A stretch of 64,000 nucleotides of DNA from positions 263,501-327,500 of the forward strand of contig NW_024724309.1 in NCBI RefSeq assembly GCF_018991925.1, read 5' to 3'. This document shows, one piece after another, positions 35,948 to 46,563 of the stretch. Source of the stretch: Homarus americanus (lineage: Eukaryota > Arthropoda > Malacostraca > Decapoda > Nephropidae). Within the stretch, counting starts at the first letter, position 1. Each line of letters starts with the position of its first letter. The notes under the pieces were generated by a model that was not told the DNA's origin, ran no database searches, and saw only the letters and a list, made by a program, of their open reading frames with translations. Made by a program: the position numbers and the translations under genes.

Positions 35948-36830
35948 CCTTCTCTCCTTCATCTTTCCCTCTATCCTCCTTCCTTCCTCCCTCACTACCC
36001 TCTTCGTAATAATCTATCTGTCTATTTTTCTGTCTGTCTGTGTGTCTCTCTTTTCTCCCTCTCTCTATTTTTCTATTTCTCTCTCTCTTTTCCCCTTCGC
36101 TCTATTTTTCTCTCTCTTCTCCCTACCTCTCTCTTTTCTTCCATTTCTATCTCTTATTCACCCCATCTCTATCAGCCTCTTCTCCTTCCTGCTATCTCCT
36201 CTTTCCTTCCTCTACCTCTTATTCCCCTATCTTCTTCTCCCTACCTCCCATATCTCCTATTTATCCTCTTGTCTTCCCTCCCCTCTCACCATCGCCTCCC
36301 CTGTCTTCTCCTCTCTGCTTTCCCTCTTCCACTTTTTATCGTCGTCTCCTCCTTTTACTGTGGTTTACTCTCCCTTATGTCAATTACCACCCTCTTGCTT
36401 CCTTCCTCGTGTCTCTTCTCCCCTATTCTATGCCTTTTTATTTTCAACTTTATCCCTTGTTTATCCTATTTTATGCCTGTTCTCTGTAGTTTATGTCTAT
36501 TTGATCTTACTCGTCTTCTTATTATTTCCCTATTTACGTCTTTTTTCCCTTACTTTATGCCTTCTTTCTCCCTACTTTATGCTTTTCTTCCCCTACATTA
36601 TGTCCTTCTTGCCCTACTTAATGCCTTTATTCCCCTACTTATGCGTTTCTTCCCAACTAGATGCCTTTATTCCCCTATTTTATACCTCTTTCCTCCCCTA
36701 CCATATATATTTTCCCCCTATTTTATACCTCTTTCCTCCCCTACTATGTACCTTCTCCCCTAATCTATGGTTTCTCTCTCATCCTTACCACTGTTGCATA
36801 TTCCCCTTTTCCCCCTGTCCTTAATATCCA
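35948..36830. repeat. 880-bp pyrimidine tract with internal ~23-bp minisatellite
   Basis: CTC/CTT sequence throughout. Between about 36535 and 36765 it resolves into roughly ten units of TTCCCCTA(C/T)TTTATGCCTT. Two plus frames of around 300 codons span it but are Phe/Leu/Ser/Pro artefacts without gene structure. Confidence 0.85.
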
Positions 36831-36993
36831 TTGTAGTTATTAATTTTCACCTCTCCCCCCTTCTATACCACAGAATAACACACAGGAACACAGGTAAATA
36901 ACTCACTTTTAAATACCTCACTGACAGGTATTCAAATGTTACCTAAAAACACGTAGGGCAAGTGAGAAGGGGGGGGGTGATTAGGGGGAAATG

Positions 36994-37137
36994 TATGGGG
37001 TTAGGTTAGGTTTAGGTTAGGTTAGGTTATGTTAATTTGGAATAAGGTAGTTTAATTTAATTTATGTTCGGTTAATTTGGGTTGAGTCAGGTTAGGTTAG
37101 GTAAATTTAGGTTAGTTTTGGGTTGGGTTATGTTAGG
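36994..37137. repeat. TTAGG telomere-like degenerate block
   Basis: TTAGG units in two clusters with TTTAGG, TTATG and TTGGG variants. Confidence 0.82.
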
Positions 37138-37144
37138 TTATCTC

Positions 37145-37177
37145 ATTCATTCATTCATTCATTCATTCATTCATTCG
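37145..37177. repeat. (ATTC)n microsatellite
   Basis: Eight ATTC tetranucleotides. Confidence 0.93.
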
Positions 37178-37288
37178 TTTCTAGAGAGTGTATGAGGCTC
37201 ACTATGGAGGGCATACTGATAATGCCAGCCAGTTTAACATGTACACTAGCAGCCTTGTTGTTGTTAGCGGCGACCTCCTCACAAGACG

Positions 37289-37540
37289 TCTTAACCCCTT
37301 GAATACGATGACTTAACCCCTTGAATACAACGACTTAACCCCTTAAATACGATGACTTAACCTCTTGAATACGATGACTTAACCTCTTGAATACGATGAC
37401 TTAACCCCTTGAATACGATGACTTAACCCCTTCACTACGATGACCTAATCCCTTCACTACGATGACTTAACCCCTTCACTACGATGACTTAACCCCTTCA
37501 CTACGATGACTTAAACCCTTCACTACGATGACTTAACCCC
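37289..37540. repeat. 22-bp minisatellite family, array 1
   Basis: About 11 copies reading TTAACCCCTTGA then ATACGATGAC. The right half has CTTCACTACG instead of CTTGAATACG, so two subtypes sit in adjacent blocks. Confidence 0.94.
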
Positions 37541-38897
37541 ATAAATGAATCTGAGGTCATTTCAGAAACCTTAATCCTAGAAAATAAATTACCACCACTT
37601 CAGGAACACAATGAACCAAACACACAATACATTCTACTCAGTAACTTCATTTATATAACAGAAAAAATATATTAAGTGTATTTTATATTTTAGAAAAGAC
37701 GTGGTAATGATCTCTTTACTGTATATAATAAATCTTTCCTGTGATATATAATTGAATAAGTAAGTCCAGGGTTCACCTACTAGCCACTAGCCATCCATCC
37801 ATCTTCCCTCTATATCGTTAAACTCTACACTAACAATATACCCAAACATCATAACTCACGAGGTCATTAACAAGTCATTTTTTGGAAGGCCCTGGACCCG
37901 CCCTTCCTTGATCAACCACTTATCGAGAGGGGAAAAAAAAATCTCTCTCTCACTCTCTTTCTCCTTTTCCCTATCTTTCTTATCCCTATTCTTCCCCCTT
38001 TCACCTCTTTCATCCAATCCCTCACCCTACACCCCACATCTCACCCCCATCTTCTCCCGAACAGCCAAAAGTCACCCCCGAAAAAAGTGGTAAATGAGAG
38101 TTGAGGAGAAGGGGTAATGAGGGAGAAATTAGCGGTGGTCGGCCCCTCCTTGATGGTGTCAAAGATATACCCTTCAGGAGATGAGGTAGAGACCCTAGGC
38201 CGCAGGTGTTCCCCGACAGGATGAACTAAGACATCATCACTCACCCCTATCCAACCTGATTAATACACAACCTTCACTAGCCTTAATTATCTCAATAAAC
38301 ATTAACTTAACCTAACTTTCAATTCATTAACCTAATCCAAATAAGATTAAGTTAGTATAAGGCTTTTGAGTTAATCCTGATTTAGTTATTCTGATGATAA
38401 ATTCTGACAAATTATATCATGTTTTCTTATTCGTCCTGGGAAGAAAACGGAGCTTGTTAACACGAACCTGAATTAAGTCAGGGAAGATCAGTTAAATCAG
38501 GGTGGTATTCTTTTAACATGTATCGCTAGTGTGTGACGTTTCCTATCATTTACTGCCAATGTTTCTCTAGGATGTGAACCACTATATTTATTTCTCATTA
38601 TTATTTTTCTCACTTTATCATTCTTACATTTAGTTAAGGACGATAACTTGTATTTATTTAGTCATTACGTATACCCCATGAAAACATATTTACACGTAGA
38701 CAAATAATAATCACAAGCGTTTTATAAGTTCTTTAAATATTTTCAGTGTTTATTTTTTGTATAAATAAAGACGTAAAGGAGAGTAAATAATGTTATATAA
38801 AAAAAAATACAAAATACGTGAAAAAAAAATGATCTAATTTAATCTAAGCAAACCAAACCTAACCAAACCTCTCCATACATAACCAAACCAAACTTCT

Positions 38898-38898
<1 letters not shown>

Positions 38899-38947
<49 letters not shown>
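38899..38947. repeat. (AC)n microsatellite
   Basis: AC run with one AAAC interruption, preceded by AACCAAACCT variants of the pentamer. Confidence 0.95.
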
Positions 38948-38948
<1 letters not shown>

Positions 38949-39375
38949 ATCACCGAACCTTTACCAGATAATACCCAACACATCAATAAACACACACCTT
39001 AATAAAAAAAAAAGAACACTATTTACCATTAGGGAATTAACAATAACAACAAAAAAACGAAAGAAATATTTACACTGCAAATATTTACCACGAGTTAATA
39101 GGAATCTGTAAGCGGTTGGCAAAATCAAATCGCACACACGTATATAAAAATGCAAATGTACCCGTAGAGTGTTGATAGGACCAGCATCAACATTCATATA
39201 CTATACACTGGCGTCAAAGGCATCCCCCTTCCGCTACGATTGGTATAAATTAAAAAATAAAAATATGTATATACTGTACTGTCCGGAAATGGCCGACTTC
39301 AAAGGGATATTTTGGGCGTGTGTAATCTGGCTTTATGATGGATGGAGCGGGCGAGTGAAAATGAGAATGAGTCTA

Positions 39376-39670
39376 CCCTCCCTCTCTTTCTTTCTATCTC
39401 TCCTTCTGTTTTTATCTCCCTCTTCTTATTCCTCTCTCTCCCTGTTTCTCCCATTCTTCCTCCCTCCTTCTATCCCTTCCCTGCCTCCTTCTGCCTCTGC
39501 CTCTCCCTTCTTTCCTATGCCTCTCTCTCACCCTCTCCATCCCCCCTTCTGCCTCTCTCTATTTCCCTCTCCCTTCCCCCTTTCTATCACTCTCTCTCAA
39601 TCTTCCTCCCTCCCTCTGCCTCTATTCCACCCTCCCCCCCTCTTTCTCTACCTCCTTCCCCCTCTCTATA
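39376..39670. repeat. Pyrimidine (CTC/CCT/CTG) tract
   Basis: CTCTCTCCCT and TTCCTCCCTC sequence; open frames here are compositional. Confidence 0.82.
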
Positions 39671-39825
39671 TGTTACTCAGGAGCAAAGTTCACGTCAATC
39701 AACAAGAAACAATACACGAAGAATTAATTTATTATCGTTATCTTTTATACATGTAGAGCCATCCTGTGTCTGTATGACTGTTCACACTATAGTAATCAAC
39801 ACAAAATGTACATATTGGTGTGGAG

Positions 39826-39905
39826 GAGGGGGGGAGGAGGAAGTGGGAGAGAGGGGAGGGGGAGGTTGGATGGGAGAGGAGGAAGGGGGAGAGGGAAGAT
39901 GGGGG
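39826..39905. repeat. G-rich purine tract
   Basis: GGAGGGGGGGAGGAGG-type sequence. Confidence 0.8.
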
Positions 39906-39966
39906 GTAGAGGGAATTAAGGGATTAGATGACAGTACTTTTTTTTTTACAATACGATGGTGTAATA

Positions 39967-40019
<53 letters not shown>

Positions 40020-40072
40020 GATGATTATTGTTATTATTATTATTATTATTATATATAGCAGTAGAATAAAGC

Positions 40073-40113
<41 letters not shown>
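39967..40113. repeat. (ATT)n, (TTA)n and (TAG)n compound
   Basis: ATT run at 39967-40019, a second at 40026-40053, then 13 TAG triplets at 40075-40113. Confidence 0.96.
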
Positions 40114-40114
<1 letters not shown>

Positions 40115-40547
40115 TAATCGTCACTATCATCAGCATTACACCACCTATAACCTCACACATCGACACAACTCAAACAGCGACAATGAAAAACAGGGAAGGA
40201 ACACCTGACTCCAATGCGTTATTACACCTTGGCACTAATTATGCTCTTGGACTAATAATGATGAGAGTATATCAGAATGACGAGTATTATTATGAAACCT
40301 TGTATTACCTTCATTATACCTTGATATATATCGTATAATGAGTCAAGGGAGTATAATGCACCTCGGCGATAAATGGTATGTTATTTTCTTTAGTTAATTT
40401 CCCTCTGGCTAGTGATCTGGGCTTGATGTTCAAATCTGTAAATGTCTTTTATGTTGTCGGTTTGTAAATTGTACCTTATTTTCTTTTAAATTGGTGAGAG
40501 ATTTGTAAATAAGTTTGAAATGTGTAAATATTATATGAGAAACTTAC

Positions 40548-40597
40548 CTTATTATTTCACCACACAACAGCCTCTATGACAGGTCAGTCCATCTTAC
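40548..40597 (-). promoter_or_regulatory. Candidate recursive-splice site with 50-nt RS-exon
   Basis: On the minus strand the sequence reads TTTTTTTCTTTTACAG and continues immediately with GTAAGATGG. An excellent 3' splice site is therefore fused to a consensus 5' splice site, the junction lying between 40598 and 40597. A branch-point-like ATTAATTAA lies about 20 nt upstream. Fifty nt further on is a second strong donor, AAG followed by GTAAGTTT (junction 40548/40547). This is the layout known for recursive-splicing exons and fly ratchet points in very long introns. Joined to the phase the WIF exon requires (first base of a Gly codon upstream), the 50-nt exon hits TGA after four codons, as expected of a poison RS-exon. 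It could instead be an ordinary non-coding or alternative 5'-UTR exon. Its strand matches the RYK-like exon 33 kb downstream. Confidence 0.6.
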
Positions 40598-40699
40598 CTG
40601 TAAAAGAAAAAAATACTTTTAATTAATAATTTTCCCAGAGTAAATAAACACAAATATCAATGTATGAGTTATGATGTTATAATCGTTAATATATAAGAG

Positions 40700-40878
40700 C
40701 GATTTGTTATGTTATGTTGTTGTTATGTTGTTGATATGTTAAGTTATGTTATGTTGTTATGTTATGTTGTTATTATGTTATGTTATGTTGTTGTTATGTT
40801 ATGTTGTTTTTATGTTATGTTATGTTGTTGTTATGTTATGTTATGTTGTTGTTATGTTATGTTGTTATGTTGTGTTTT
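40700..40878. repeat. (ATGTT)n pentanucleotide array
   Basis: TTATG/TTGTT pentamers with a loose 20-30-bp superperiod over about 180 bp. Confidence 0.9.
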
Positions 40879-40972
40879 GATGATAGTATATGAGTTATTA
40901 AGGATTGTTATAATAATGTATCGTAATGACAGATAAAACACAGGTATTTGAGACACATATCCTGGAGTACTG

Positions 40973-40976
<4 letters not shown>

Positions 40977-41026
<50 letters not shown>
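40977..41026. repeat. (GT)n microsatellite
   Basis: Uninterrupted run of 25 GT dinucleotides. Confidence 0.97.
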
Positions 41027-41028
<2 letters not shown>

Positions 41029-41099
41029 CTCCTTCCCTTCTTCAGTAGTATCTCCCCTCTTTCCTCCTCCCTTCACCTCCCTCCATTACCGTTTACTCA

Positions 41100-41935
41100 C
41101 CTAATTCCTTCCCTTCTTTCCTCCCTACACCCCTCTTTCCTCCCCTACACCTCTCTCACTCTTTCCTCCCTACACCCCTCTTTCCTCCCTACACCCCTCT
41201 TTCCTCCCCTACACCCCTCTTTCCTCCCCCTACACCTTACTCCTCTTTCCTCCCCTACACCCATCTTTTCCTCCCGGCCCTTCACTCACTCTTTCCTCCC
41301 TACACCATCTTTCCTCCCTACCACCTTACTCACTCTTTCCTCCCTACCCATCTTTCCTCCCGTACACCTCCTCCTCTTTCCTCCCCTACACCCTCTTTCC
41401 TCCCCTACACCTCTCTCTCTCCTCCCTACACCCCTCTTTCCTCCCCACACCTCTCCTCTTTCCTCCCCACCCCTCTTTCCTCCCCTACACCTTGCCTCAC
41501 TCTTTCCTCCCTACCTCTTTCCTCCCGGCCACTTCACTCTTTCCTCCCTACACCCATCTTTCCTCCTTACTCCTCTTTTCCTCCCTACACCCCTCTTTCC
41601 TCCCCTACACCTCTCTCACTCTTTCACTCCCCCCCTCCCTCCTCCCTCCTCCCCTCCTCACTCTTTCCTCCCCTACACCCCTCTTTCCTCCCCACCTCCT
41701 TTCCTCTTTCTCCCCCTACACCTCCCTCCTCTTTCTCCACCCTCTTTCCTCCCTACACCCTCTTTCTCCCTACACCCCTCTTTCCTCCCTACACCTCCTC
41801 CTCTTTCTCCCTACACCTCCCTCCTCTTTCCTCCCTACACCCCTCTTTCCCTCCCTACACCTCACTCCTTCCCTCCCCTACACCTCCTCACTCTTTCACC
41901 CCTGCCCCTCTCTCTCCCCTACACCTCTCTCATTC
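41100..41935. repeat. ~20-bp pyrimidine minisatellite, about 40 copies
   Basis: Units of CTCTTTCCTCCCCTACACCC and shorter variants (with CACCTCCTC or CACTC inserts) repeat over 835 bp. Purines are almost confined to the ACAC or CAC step. The 338-codon plus frame is an artefact of this composition. Confidence 0.92.
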
Positions 41936-41971
41936 CCGTAGTCTTTCGTATTCAGGTCACGTAAACGAAAT

Positions 41972-42476
41972 ACGAATAACGTCCCTGTTACCGTCACTCC
42001 TGTTGCTTTAATTCCTGTCATGTACGTTCCTGTTACCGTCACTCCTGTTGTGTAAGTTTCTGTTGCCTTCACTCCTTTTGCGTACGTTCCTGTTGCTTTA
42101 ATTCCTGTTGTGTACGTATCTGTTGCTTTAATTACTGCTGTGTGCGTTCCTGTTGCCTTCACTCCTGTTGTGTACGTTCCCGTTGCTTTAATTCCTGTCA
42201 TGTACGTTCCTGTTATGTACGTTCCTGTTACCGTCACTCCTGTTGTGTAAGTTTCTGTTGCCTTCACTCCTTTTGCGTACGTTCCTGTTGCTTTAATTCC
42301 TGTTGTGTACGTATCTGTTGCTTTAATTACTGCTGTGTGCGTTCCTGTTGCCTTCACTCCTGTTGTGTACGTTCCCGTTGCTTTTATTCCTGTTGTGTAC
42401 GTTTCTGTTGCCTTCACTCCTGTTGTCTACGTTCTTGTTGCCTCCAATCCTGTTGTGTACGTTCCTGTTTCCCATG
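41972..42476. repeat. 30-bp minisatellite with 195-bp higher-order repeat
   Basis: Units of GTTCCTGTTGCTTTAATTCC then TGTTGTGTAC, about 16 copies. The block beginning 42026 recurs at 42221 almost base for base for about 170 bp, so a multi-unit segment duplicated recently. Both strands are open because the period is divisible by three; the minus frame reads a 173-residue Thr-rich protein of 10-residue units (GIKATGTYTT). No start context, splice site or codon signal supports translation. Confidence 0.94.
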
Positions 42477-42483
42477 AGTGTTA

Positions 42484-42512
42484 ACCCTTTGAGGACGTAG
42501 GTTTAACAAGGT
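42484..42512. repeat. Single copy of the 22-bp family
   Basis: TTAACCCTTTGAGGACGTAG followed by GTTTAAC matches the core of the arrays at 37.3, 46.6 and 48.3 kb. Confidence 0.7.
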
Positions 42513-42639
42513 AAGTGGTTTAACACCTTTATTTAATTACTCGTGAATGATGAATAACCAAATACATTGATGTAAACAGAAAAACAAAAGCTGAATGATT
42601 TTTTTTTATGAATTTTTAAATAGATGAGCACAGGGACTG

Positions 42640-42905
42640 GATATATGTACAGACACACCTACATATATACATGCCTACAACTACATATACAGTCATACCT
42701 GTTCACGATACATACACAAACCTACACATATAGTCATACCTGTACACGATACATACACACATCTATACATAGTCATACCTGTAAACATACACAATACATA
42801 CACACACACACACACACACATACAGTCATACCAGTACACAATACATACACAAACCTACACATATAGTCATACATGTGCACGATACATACACAAACACCTA
42901 CACAC
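42640..42905. repeat. ~43-bp CA-rich minisatellite
   Basis: Four to five copies with ACACAAACCTACACATATAG then TCATACCTGTACACGATACA. Confidence 0.82.
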
Positions 42906-43107
42906 TACAAACTTTACCTACACACTCACGCACATACAGATATGTCCTGGTATCCACAAACCCCAATTTACTGTAAGAGTTATCACCTAATTTTGAGCCA
43001 TACCTGATGAAGGGCCCAGCCAGGTAGACACGCCCCCGGCTGATGTATATGTTGTGATCACTTACACACCTTGACAGGTAAATGTGTAGTATGATGGAGG
43101 AAAATAT

Positions 43108-43110
<3 letters not shown>

Positions 43111-43169
<59 letters not shown>
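43111..43169. repeat. (CT)n microsatellite
   Basis: Uninterrupted CT run, with another short one at 43183-43196. Confidence 0.97.
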
Positions 43170-43171
<2 letters not shown>

Positions 43172-43589
43172 ATTCGTTCACATCTCTCTCTCTCTCGTGC
43201 ATCTGTCCTCTATCTCTCATTAAACCCATAACCTCATATTAAACTCATAACACTATCAATTAAACCATGAAACTACTCCCCATTATATATAAATAAAACA
43301 AAAACACCTTTACAGTACTCGTATCTCACACACCTGGAGGTTTAGCGATAAAATCTAATTAAAACGTCGACGATAAAATAAACCCAACATTCACAAGTTG
43401 CACACCTATTATGTAATCATCTTTAGGTACTGTACGTAATTTAAGATCCTAATTAAGTTGTAGATAGAGTTACAATGCAATTTCCAGGTGGGTCTCTCAG
43501 GTGCTGATGATAAACAGCTTTAACTTGTTCTGTGTATTAGTCTTATATAACATTCTAGTGATCATGTTTTATATGTATTTTAATTAAGT

Positions 43590-43868
43590 TATCTCAGGAT
43601 AGGATAGGATGGGTTGGGTTGGGTTGGGTTGGGTTGGGTTAGGTTGGGTTAGGTTGGGTTGGGTTAGGTTGGGTTAGGTTGGGTTGGGTTGGGTTGGGTT
43701 GGGTTGGGTTGGGTTGGGGGTAGGTTGGGTTGGGTTGGGTTGGGTTGGGTTGGGTTAGGTTGGGTTAGGTTGGGTTGGGTTGGGTTGGGTTGGATTTGGG
43801 TTGGGTTGGGTTGGGTTGGGTTGGGTTGGGTTGGGTTGGGTTGGGATGGGTTGGATTGGGTTGGGTTA
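43590..43868. repeat. (GGGTT)n array with interspersed TTAGG
   Basis: About 53 pentamers, mostly GGGTT, with AGGTT units scattered in the first two thirds and rare GGATT/GGGAT. Near-regular GGG-TT-GGG spacing on the plus strand. Confidence 0.95.
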
Positions 43869-44437
43869 CCTTTAAATCACTCTTTCAATACCTTTTCGTT
43901 TTGCTATCACGCTGTTTTCGCTATATAGGATAACTGTTTGTGGGGATGAATCCTAGGTTTGGTTTAGTCAGTCCTACAACACGGCAACTGTATCCCGTTT
44001 TCTATGAGCTTTTAAACTTGATCGGATCTTCAGTAATTTAACCTCACTCACTCATCCACTCACTCACCCCAGTCTAAACACATTAACTACGACCTAATGA
44101 ATTTAATTACACATAATCACAAAATCAACTCATCCACGCAGGTAAACTCCTCGTAACCAAAGCTAATCCAACGATACAGTTAATAATCTCCACAGACGAA
44201 TGTTAACATGACTAGACTTTTAACAAATTTAACTAAACTATATTATTATCACATACTTAATAAAATAGGTGTTTATAGAGTAATTTATTAACATGTTAGT
44301 ATAAGTGTGTGAATATATTTATCATTATTCACTTAAGTGTTAATTTCTCAGATGAAAAAATATATATATAACATTTTAATTCCTTGTGCCGAGTGTAAGT
44401 TACAGCTCGACCAGAATAGTATACTCGAGTGTGGTTC

Positions 44438-44545
44438 CAAGTCGGGGCTGGTCGGGATTGGTCGGGAGTGATCGAGGCTCGTCGGGACTGGTCGGAGCTG
44501 GTCGGGGCTGATCAGAGTTGGGCTGGTCGGAACTAGTCAGGGCAT
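44438..44545. repeat. 10-11-bp GGTCGGGRCT minisatellite
   Basis: About ten imperfect copies of CTGGTCGGGG/A. Confidence 0.82.
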
Positions 44546-44837
44546 GAAAACCTCAACGACGTACTATGATTACAAGATTAAAACACAAACCATAACAGAC
44601 ATTGTAATTTGCGTGCAGAAATATCAGAGCGTGATTAGCTGTGATTATACCGTAACCAGGCTTTAAACTCAATTAGCGTATGATAGCCAATTAGAGCCCA
44701 TGAAATACTGAAGGGCGGGAGATGTGGTGTGATAATGCCAGTACATGTTGTTCTTGTGTGCTTAGCTTGTCCATGTGCGGATTGTATTAAAAAACGAATA
44801 TATTAATTTTCTCCTTTTCTCCTTTTTCTAATGCTCA

Positions 44838-44995
44838 GAACCTAACCTAACCTATCCGAACCTATCCTAACCTAACCTAATATAACCTACCCTAATCTAA
44901 CCTAACCCCAACATTACTTAACCTAATCCAACCAATCCTTTAACACTTAACGTAACTTAACCTAACTTAATCCGAACAGTACCTAACTTAATCTG
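44838..44995. repeat. CCTAA telomere-like degenerate block
   Basis: About 25 AACCT-type pentamers with TATCC, AATCT and AACTT variants. Confidence 0.85.
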
Positions 44996-45079
44996 GGTTT
45001 GGATATTAGTTTAACTCAGGAGATGAACAGTGTAAGAGGGGAATAGGAAGATGCAAAGGAGAGGTGGGATAAGAAGACA

Positions 45080-45250
45080 GGTAAGAGGAGGAGAGAAGAG
45101 GTAGGAGAAGGAGAGGACAGGTAGGAGAAGGAGAGGACAGGTAGGAGGAGGAGAGGACAGGTAGGAGAAGGGCAGGGCAGGTAGGAGAAGGGCAGGGCAG
45201 GTAGGAGAAGGGCAGGGCAGGTAGGAGAATGGGCAGGGCAGGTAGGAGAG
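45080..45250. repeat. 20-bp purine minisatellite
   Basis: About eight copies of GACAGGTAGGAGAAGGAGAG/GGGCAGGGCAGGTAGGAGAA. The left half carries GAGAGGACAG and the right half GGGCAGGGCAG. Confidence 0.9.
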
Positions 45251-46374
45251 AGAGATAAGGTCAAGCTTATCTGACACAAAAGGAGAAGGATCCTTATCAT
45301 TGGTTGAGCCTAAACCTTTGACTTGGCCCAGGGAGAAGCGACCTTCCTAAGGGTGGTGAACACGCTATGGCACTGACCTCCTGTTCTCAGGGTTAATGAC
45401 AACAGGTCTTGATAACCAACAGCTACGGACGGACAGACAGATGGTGATACATAGGAGAATTTGAAAATCATTGAAATTATTTAGAAAAAGAGAATTTGAT
45501 ATTTTTAGTACTCTCGCAGACTTTTAATTAATGAAAAACTGTACGTACACTTTCGTTGGAACGTTGTAAGCTTTTTTTTTGTCGGTAAGAGCGTAGTAAT
45601 CGTTGGCGAATTTTCAGTAGCTACACTTTACTTAGGGAGAATATGTGTGATTTTATACCATGGTTTTGTAGGTAATGATATTGATGTGAAAAAATGTGTG
45701 ATTGTTGATGTTTTTTACCGACTAATTCGACACAGAAAAAAAAAAATCAAGAGTATTTTTGGGTGAATGTTTTCGTCCATTAAAAGCAACATTTCAGGAA
45801 CTTTATCATATCGTGGAAGTGATGCAGAAGGTGTGTAGTTTTCCAAGGGGGGGTATTTTCCACTCAGTAATTCCAATTTGGGAGGAAAAAAAAACACACA
45901 AAGTTGAAATCTAAAAGAGCGTCGGGGTGGAGGAAGCGGTGCGCGTAACGAGAAGTGACTGGTGGGACCATTAACACACTGTCGCCTCCGTTAAAAGAGA
46001 CGCCCTCGCCTCTCCGGTTAAAAGGGACGACAAGCTCAACACAAAATAGCATCAGGTGTCCAAATCCCCACCGAGGACCCGCGCGCCAAGGGACCCTCGA
46101 GCTTAGGTCATGGGTCCTCAAGGGTCAAGATTGGGTGTTGGTGATGAGGTTATTTTGGTTTTGGTAAAGGTCGGTGTTGCGTGTCAGAGATGGTGATGGT
46201 TATTACAGCCTACACTTAGGTCGACACATAACACGCTGCTAGGGGTGTGTACCTGTTATTAATTGTGGATAACTGTACCATATGTTGTTGCTCATAAATG
46301 TGTGTTTGTGTGTGTGTAGAGAGAGACAGAGAGAAGCACGCTACTATGTACAACTACACATCTGTCACATCTGT

Positions 46375-46480
46375 ATACACACACACACACATACACACGA
46401 AACTACACACACACGAAACTACACATACTACAGACAGTAAAACACAAAAAACACACGTATACATACAAACAGACATACAA
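46375..46480. repeat. CA-rich tract
   Basis: ACACACACATACACACGAAACTACAC-type imperfect repetition, including two GAAACTACACA units. Confidence 0.75.
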
Positions 46481-46563
46481 ACATTAAAAAATGTATACAT
46501 AAAAAAAAATTAATGCAAGTATAATAACATCCTACTTCATAAACACAAATAATCATATCACCA

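Larger units (their letters stand above)
23743..40547 (-). other. Putative intron, second part
   Basis: This is repeat-dense non-coding sequence. Stretches with nothing identifiable beyond AT-rich unique sequence: 23743-24172, 24214-25259, 25582-26135, 26204-27089, 27489-27968, 28032-28310, 29486-30239, 30844-31145, 32353-33155, 35106-35380, 37541-38898 and 40114-40547. Segment 29848-29930 is a two-copy tandem of about 41 bp around AACCAATCACAAAAAA. A coding-like minus frame at 38113-38240 is discussed under findings. Confidence 0.5.

Noticed and set aside
35883..36824. Plus open frames of about 290-313 codons
   Set aside because: They begin in a (GT)n run and cross an 880-bp pyrimidine tract; composition is Ser/Leu/Phe/Pro only, with no domain, start context or splice sites.
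39342..40058. Plus open frame of 238 codons
   Set aside because: It runs through a CTC tract, a GGA tract and an ATT microsatellite, changing composition at each border.
40948..41964. Plus open frame of 338 codons
   Set aside because: A translation of the CTCTTTCCTCCCCTACAC minisatellite.
42142..42477. Cysteine-rich plus frame (SCCVRS repeats) that could look like a small cysteine-rich protein
   Set aside because: It is the 30-bp minisatellite read in a fixed frame; no signal peptide or start context.
43010..43062. Possible small minus exon (RGRVYLAGPFIR) ending in GTATGG
   Set aside because: Acceptor is poor, the would-be exon is about 36 nt, and it shows no match to the RYK N-terminal region expected upstream of the WIF exon.
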